Shown: positions 43,101 through 47,391 of the stretch, in pieces
Layout: each line of letters opens with the position of its first letter
How positions within the stretch are numbered: the first letter of the stretch is position 1
NCBI GenBank assembly: GCA_016931085.1
Contig: JAFGFO010000410.1
Location: 1-47,391, forward strand
DNA from: Thermoflexales bacterium
GTDB taxonomy: Bacteria; Chloroflexota; Anaerolineae; Fen-1058
DNA: 47,391 nt
Direction: 5' to 3'
Made by a program: the position numbers and the translations under genes
Notes under the pieces: generated by a model
What the model saw: the letters and a program-made list of their open reading frames with translations, nothing else
Database searches by the model: none
Told to the model about the DNA's origin: nothing

Positions 43101-46100
43101 AGCCACCATGGTATAATCCTGCCCACCCTCCAGGTCAAGCGTCAGGCTGATCAGGTGGGTCGTGCTGACGCCGGCCGGGGTGACAATGAACTGAGCCAAC
43201 TCGCCTGGATCAGCCGCGTAGGCCGTGACCTGGCTGTACGGGACACTGCTCCAAGCGAGACTGGCCTGGGGTGTCACACCCGGCCAGGCGTGCAGCACAT
43301 CCACGTCAGGCCCGCCGGCCACGGCGTTCACAAAGCGCACCTGGGAAGGCGGGGCGGCATCCAGGCTCGAGACGAGCTGCAAGCCGGGCGTGATGCCGGC
43401 GGTGCCCACCAGGAAGACGCTGTAAATGCTGCCCTGGGTCAAGGTCAGGGCGCTCGTGTCAAGCAAGATAGCGGCCTGGTCGGCCAGCCGCACCTGCACA
43501 TCGTGGCGCCCACCCACCAGCTCGACGTAACGGCTGGCCGTCTTGAACGGCACATCGCCGGCATAGTAGCTGCCGTACGGGTCGGTCAGGTCCACCGCCG
43601 GGGTGCCCGGCGCGAGATGGACCAGGCGCAGCAGGGCGTGGCCCTGTGGCAGCGGCATGTTCTCGTCCACCAACAGCCAATGGCCGCGCTCGGCGCCAAG
43701 CAGAACGAAGGTATAGTCGGTGTACTGCGCCAGGTCAACGCTTGTGCTCACAAGCAGCGTGCTCGTGATGCCGGCCGGCGTCACCTGGATCGCGTGCCGG
43801 CCCTCTGCAAGCGCTATGTACCTCGACAGACCGTAGCGGCCCAAGTTGCTGGCATAAGGATCGTCGTCCACCCACACGTCCAGCGCGCCCGCGTCCGGCC
43901 AGGCGTGCAAAAAGCGCAATTGGGCGCTCGTCGCCCCGGCCGCAGCCTCTGCGGCTGAGGCCGGCAGTTGGACGGCGACGCCGCCCCAGTCATCGCCCAT
44001 GTGGCGCGCGATGCGCTCCGGCACCGGGAGAGAGCCGGCCAGGCTCGGCTGGCCGCTAGCGGGTGCTTGGGATGCGCACAAGCTCAGGCGAAGGCCGTCG
44101 CCGGCGAGCGTCCGTGTCTCGGCGGCCGGGAGCAGGCTAAAGGTGGACGAGGCGGCCTGGCCGTGCTTGACGGTGTAGGTCACAAACTCGTGGTATTCGA
44201 CGCCGGCCGGCAAGTTGGCGGGAGAGATGGGCGTACCATCCGGCGCGACCAGGCTCAGCGTGGGCGCATCACCCAGGCGGGCCAGGCTAAAGATGGCCTC
44301 GCGGGTCTGTGTGATGGGCACGTCGATCACGATCTCGCCGGCCGCGTTCAGGCGGATATAGTCGAACTCCCGCAGGCTATCCGGCAGCTCGGCCCCGGCC
44401 GCGCGCAGCTTGGCCGCACGCTGGGCCTTGAGCACCGTGGCCGGGGTGACCAGGCGGTACGACTCGACATTCCCGAACACGATGTTGTTCCGGCTGTCGA
44501 TGTAAAAGCCATAGTTGGCGCCGAGTATGGTCACGTAACCCTTGAAGCCCCACGCGCCGTTGCTAAACTCGCCCACGTCCACCCCGACCGAGTAATGGAT
44601 ATTCCAGGGCGGGATGGTGACGCAGGTGTCTTCTAGCCAGCACGACACGACCGGGTACGACCAATTGACACACGTTCTCCACCACCGCCTGCCCCAACAC
44701 GTTCGTCCGTGCACCCAGCTCGTGCTGCAATGCGGCACCGGCACACAGTAACTCGCGATCGAGCCCTTGTCGATGGCCAGGGTCAGTTGGGCGCTGCCGG
44801 TCAGGTGGAAACCGCGCGTATCGCTCCAGGCATTGACCGCCAGCTTGCCCTGCAGGTATTTCATATCGATCCACAAATTAGCGCTAAAACTGTTGGACGT
44901 GATCTTGGCGTCGGCGCCGCCGACCTGAATGCTAAAGAGCTTGATCGTGCCCAACATGACCAGGCTGAAGGGATCGGTCGTGAGCGTCGTGTCCAGGTCG
45001 CCGCTGAGGACCGACATGCCGAACAGAGTCGGGCCGGCCGTCAGCGACAGCTTGACATTCACCTGCGTGCTGTTGCCGTCCAGGGTCACATGCCCCGACA
45101 ACGCGGTGATGTACACACCGGTCGAGGCCACCGGGATCTTGCAGTTCACCATCCCCAGGGTGGCTTCTTTGAGCTTGAGACTGTAGCCGCCTGGCGCAGC
45201 CGGGCCATACGGAGCTGGCACCGTGTACGCGGCGTAGGTCGCTTCCGCCGGCAAGATCTGGAGCACAGTCTGGCCCGTCTGAGTGGCATACAGCACCACG
45301 CCGACCTGGATGCCGCTGCAGCCCACCGCGGCGCCAAAGCCCGGGATGGCGATGGTCCCGTGGGCCGAGATCTGATAGTCATTGCCGACCTTGAGCAGCG
45401 ATCCACTCAATTGCAGCTTGAAACCGCCCACGCTGATCGTCGGCAGCTCGAACGAGCCGCCGCCGATGCTCAAGGCTCCGTCCTTGGAGATGGTCACGTT
45501 TTGCAGGGTTGCCCCCCCGCCGCCAAAGGCGGCCGGCAGCTTGAGCGTGGCTAACTCGATCGAGAGCGAGGCGTCAGACGAGAAGCGGATATTCTTGGCC
45601 TCCAGCGTCAGGCCGGCTATGCTGAGGCTAAAGCTGGCGACCGATCCGCTCAGGTGGCCGGCATTGTCGATCGAGACGGTCCCGCTGGCGCTGGCGCTTT
45701 GCCCGGCGACGCTGATGCTCAGCGTGCCGCTCAGGGTCAGCTTGTAAGAAGAGGCCGAGCCGTTGCTGCTAAACTCGATCTTGAGCCGGGCGCCGCTGAC
45801 CTTGAGATTGGTCGAGGCGCCGCCCAGGCTAAAATCGGGGAAGGAAACCGTGGCAGCGCCACCGCCGACCGAGAGGCCGTCTTTGGTGATCTTGACGTCC
45901 GTCAACGCGCCCTCGACGCCGCCCAGGAGGTTGGGCAGTTTGAGACTGGCCGACGCGACCGTCAGGCCGGCGTTGTTGAGCGTGACGCCCGAAAGCGTCA
46001 GCGAGGCCGTGGCGATCTTGAGCGTGATCGAGCCACTGATACTGGCGCTCAAGTTGCCGTTCGAGTCCAGGCTGGCCGTGATGGGAATGTCCTGGCTGTT

Positions 46101-47391
46101 GTCGGGCAGGCGCAGCGACAGCGTGCCGCTCAGATCGAGCTTGTAAACGCCACCGGACATCGTCAGTGTCGCCGTCAACCTTTGAAGCTTGACCTTGCTG
46201 CCGTCGCCAAACTTGATGTCGGGCAGAAGGATGCTGACCTGGTCAAAGCTTATGCCGTCCTTGGTGATCTTGAGTCCAGACACCGCGCCGCTCGCCCCGC
46301 CCAGGCTGGCAGGCAGCGTCAAGGATACCTTTTCCCCGGCAAGGCCGGCGTTGCTGAGCGACATGTTGTCGATGGACAGCTTACAGCCGGCCAGGGTCAG
46401 GTCGAGCTTGACAATCGTCGCTTTGAGATTGCCGTCCGGTTCCATCGAAAAGGCGAGCGAGACGGTTTGCGGGGGGTTACCGGGCAGGTTGATGAGCAAC
46501 GTACCCTGGGCGTCAAAGCCATACCTGGCGTTCTTGGTCTTGAGCAAAGCCCTGGCGCCTGTCACCTTGACTTTGCTGCCGTCGCCAAACTTGATGTCTG
46601 GGAAGCCAATCTCGGCCTGAGCAAAGACCAGCCCGGCCTGGGTAATGCTGATCCCCTGTATGGACGCGCTGGCGCTGCCCAGGCTGGCCGGCAGCGTCAA
46701 CGTGGCGCTATACACCGATACGCCGCTGTTGTCGAAGGCCAGGTTCCGCATAGCCAGATTGGCTCCAGCCACCGTCAGGCTCAGGCTGGCCGCCTGCCCG
46801 CTGGCGTTGCCCTGCGGGTCGATCGCAAAGGTCAAGTCGGCCTGGGCACTCGTGCCAGGTAAGGTCACGCTCAATCTGCCATGGGCGCTAAAAGCATAGC
46901 CTGCTGTCTCTGAACTCACGGTGGCCGTGATGCCGCTGACCACCAACTTGCCGCTGCCGATGTTGATGTCCGGCAACGCGATCTGGGCCTGGGCAAAGAC
47001 CAACCCGGCGTTGGTGATACTGATACCGCTGATGGACGCGCTCGCACTCCCCAGGCTGGCTGGCAGCGTCAGCGTGGCACTGACGACCGACACACCCTCG
47101 TTGCTAAAGGCCAGCTCCTTCATGGCCAGCGTCGCCCCAGCCACCGTCAGGCTCATGCCGGATAGAGCGCCACTCAATTGGGCCTGCCCTCCCACATAGG
47201 CCAGCTTGACCGTCGTCGTAATGTTCTGCACATTCGCAGGCAGGCTGATCGCCAGCGTGCTCGTGATCGCAAATTCGTACCCCCCCTCCGGCATGGTCAG
47301 CCTGGCACGGTTGCCCGTCAACTTGAGCTTGCTGCCATCGCCAAACTTGATGTCCGGAAAGTTGATGACAGCCTCGGCAAAGCTCAGGCCG
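40152..47391 (-). CDS. Giant secreted surface protein, start beyond the window (at least 2412 aa)
   Basis: The frame is open through the right edge, so the start and signal peptide are missing. Visible order: at least six copies of a repeat of about 125 residues (to about 45400), each with an LPASLGSASASI block and a PDIKFGDGSKVKV block; a beta-rich region; a Cys/Trp-rich stretch (about 44612-44755); a beta-sandwich start; four DUF4397 domains (about 43930-42720, first one RFLHAWPDAGALDVWVDD); FN3-like domains (about 42600-42000); Ig-like domains; two DUF11 domains (about 40980-40280); and the tail HPVYLPIVLRGM. No enzyme motif is seen. It is likely a cell-surface stalk or adhesin co-transcribed with the 925-residue protein 12 bases downstream. 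Confidence 0.85.
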   Translation of the reverse strand, partial: GLSFAEAVINFPDIKFGDGSKLKLTGNRARLTMPEGGYEFAITSTLAISLPANVQNITTTVKLAYVGGQAQLSGALSGMSLTVAGATLAMKELAFSNEGVSVVSATLTLPASLGSASASISGISITNAGLVFAQAQIALPDINIGSGKLVVSGITATVSSETAGYAFSAHGRLSVTLPGTSAQADLTFAIDPQGNASGQAASLSLTVAGANLAMRNLAFDNSGVSVYSATLTLPASLGSASASIQGISITQAGLVFAQAEIGFPDIKFGDGSKVKVTGARALLKTKNARYGFDAQGTLLINLPGNPPQTVSLAFSMEPDGNLKATIVKLDLTLAGCKLSIDNMSLSNAGLAGEKVSLTLPASLGGASGAVSGLKITKDGISFDQVSILLPDIKFGDGSKVKLQRLTATLTMSGGVYKLDLSGTLSLRLPDNSQDIPITASLDSNGNLSASISGSITLKIATASLTLSGVTLNNAGLTVASASLKLPNLLGGVEGALTDVKITKDGLSVGGGAATVSFPDFSLGGASTNLKVSGARLKIEFSSNGSASSYKLTLSGTLSISVAGQSASASGTVSIDNAGHLSGSVASFSLSIAGLTLEAKNIRFSSDASLSIELATLKLPAAFGGGGATLQNVTISKDGALSIGGGSFELPTISVGGFKLQLSGSLLKVGNDYQISAHGTIAIPGFGAAVGCSGIQVGVVLYATQTGQTVLQILPAEATYAAYTVPAPYGPAAPGGYSLKLKEATLGMVNCKIPVASTGVYITALSGHVTLDGNSTQVNVKLSLTAGPTLFGMSVLSGDLDTTLTTDPFSLVMLGTIKLFSIQVGGADAKITSNSFSANLWIDMKYLQGKLAVNAWSDTRGFHLTGSAQLTLAIDKGSIASYCVPVPHCSTSWVHGRTCWGRRWWRTCVNWSYPVVSCWLEDTCVTIPPWNIHYSVGVDVGEFSNGAWGFKGYVTILGANYGFYIDSRNNIVFGNVESYRLVTPATVLKAQRAAKLRAAGAELPDSLREFDYIRLNAAGEIVIDVPITQTREAIFSLARLGDAPTLSLVAPDGTPISPANLPAGVEYHEFVTYTVKHGQAASSTFSLLPAAETRTLAGDGLRLSLCASQAPASGQPSLAGSLPVPERIARHMGDDWGGVAVQLPASAAEAAAGATSAQLRFLHAWPDAGALDVWVDDDPYASNLGRYGLSRYIALAEGRHAIQVTPAGITSTLLVSTSVDLAQYTDYTFVLLGAERGHWLLVDENMPLPQGHALLRLVHLAPGTPAVDLTDPYGSYYAGDVPFKTASRYVELVGGRHDVQVRLADQAAILLDTSALTLTQGSIYSVFLVGTAGITPGLQLVSSLDAAPPSQVRFVNAVAGGPDVDVLHAWPGVTPQASLAWSSVPYSQVTAYAADPGELAQFIVTPAGVSTTHLISLTLDLEGGQDYTMVAAGQPGNIVPLWLKDDNRLPALGQARLRLVALSPDAPAVDLAVRNGPALVENVAYQAASRYAQLAGGVYDLEIRQAGSSTELASLPGLALKEGQVYSLFLVGLPGGYNAVLNTDLATDKNSQVLYQVRQAQVGTWQAVLGGDVKPDGTYVFKALGMVPAPQLSDVSVSLRDATEAEVAWRLTSPQADTKISIFANPGPITTTSIVTGSDGLTATIEIPYFAGQRLAHGLSGSDASWVNGSPQSYTLDLLGSLPSGTYHVWIEALEEHNPPTRVYIPTPIQVVLPWADNWQAGLAAVASYRTLNVSWQDNPSADVDEYILYASDQSTQTMQHELGDAHHFSLTGLDPAQAYTLWIDAVDTRTGRVSHSEQITACPRSAPFSLSVEPPGLEFSNGQSRTFTVTLRTPLATYPNVVRLYGVDEEELRLDAVDLHTAFAQDTVTPTRAGVVVTGTVFAPKTAAEGSWSEVIMAAGGGDLRYAYLPVTVTNPYIDLRVTPDRIVLGEGESVSLSVDIRHFQNHTEPVELSVDGLQDLSYALSQDVVWPGQSARLLITDTQRQSATGDGDRDDRPFIQLWASSSLAASSHTIYYDIVKPDFRVERPQTRPVERVNILAGESVTLPFEARSLNGWAQPVSAVYLQHTTLPSTTVHLHSGDGVPLDMHVPITPPLSMYLQVDSTPDTPLSTRGYELELCGVNVRSGCARYELGVYAPGAIFTDLYAHLHQRAQAGDLITYTWHVGNAGPLAASNLVVTITLPPGTTLSSVQQGECVLAGEQVVCSLGDAPRQGQFVVEMTLQVDPGLNAKEVSLDGNCTITADQQDLDRGDTELCVDPLPQQDYDLEVSMSAGPGPVWAGQELVYTITVRNAGPGPVPRVNVYNALPWATTVVALDDRCFTYVTDVSCNLGPLEPGETATLQSTLQLPLHVGGVLVNIARASSFVDPLDRIKGFDVDLHNNYAALYTPIQEGEAPQPPAHPVYLPIVLRGM
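45400..47391 (-). repeat. Tandem repeats of about 375 bases in the giant surface protein gene
   Basis: The segments GLVFAQAxIxxPDIKFGDGSK recur about every 375 bases (near 47390, 46990, 46615, 46240, 45870 and 45460). Between them run the alternating strands of LSVTLPG and DGNLxA type. The first visible copies are the most alike and the last two have diverged. Short alternating hydrophobic strands with many Ser, Gly and Asn suggest a long beta-solenoid or beta-sandwich stalk. The array continues beyond the window. Confidence 0.8.

Noticed and set aside
40152..47321. Start of the giant surface protein at 47321
   Set aside because: The codon there is a TTG inside a repeat unit; the frame and the repeat pattern continue upstream to the window edge, and no signal peptide is visible.

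Overview
The window reads as a piece of a Chloroflexota chromosome, most likely the Anaerolineae/Caldilineae/Ardenticatenia side. This is an inference. It rests on the moderately high GC content, many short palindromic or heptameric intergenic repeats, very large secreted repeat proteins built from DUF4397, DUF11 and PKD-like domains, and a shared C-terminal tail of the form YLPxVLR on two of them. No RNA gene, CRISPR array, transposase or prophage gene was found.

Layout. Positions 1-248 hold a group of hairpins and a likely promoter, followed by a small plus-strand gene (249-569). From 33406 down to 591 the minus strand carries 26 genes with almost no space between them: many stops and starts overlap, and the widest gap is 74 bases. 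A good sigma70-type promoter (33452-33480) stands in front of the first of them, so this looks like one very long exopolysaccharide or capsule operon. In order of transcription it encodes two large Wzz-like chain-length proteins; a sugar module (WecB 2-epimerase, cupin, DegT aminotransferase, methyltransferase); a rare fusion of an FrhB-like iron-sulfur domain with a polysaccharide pyruvyl transferase; a Wzx-type flippase; several glycosyltransferases mixed with a nucleotidyltransferase-fold protein, an alkaline-phosphatase-superfamily protein and an RmlD-like reductase; a membrane-anchored protein with a carbohydrate-binding-like end; a Wzy-like polymerase; three more glycosyltransferases; then a set matching the four functions of the bacillosamine pathway (PglC, PglD, PglE and PglF types) plus a YdcF protein; and finally a second nucleotidyltransferase and an O-antigen ligase/polymerase.

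A divergent plus-strand gene of unknown function (33549-34151) has its own promoter, facing away from the operon. A GH94 glycoside phosphorylase follows (34308-36704). From 36766 to the right edge the minus strand carries three exported proteins: a small anchored FN3-like protein, a 925-residue protein with a 47-residue repeat used about 14 times, and a giant surface protein whose start lies beyond the window.

How it fits together. The phosphoglycosyl transferase, with the bacillosamine-type enzymes, would start a lipid-linked glycan. The glycosyltransferases extend it, modifying enzymes decorate it (pyruvyl, methyl, acyl and possibly phosphate groups), and Wzx, Wzy and Wzz flip it, polymerise it and set its length. 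No BY-kinase (Wzc/CpsD type) and no Wza-type outer-membrane channel is present in this stretch. Start sites below were chosen from Shine-Dalgarno spacing and stop/start overlaps where these were clear.
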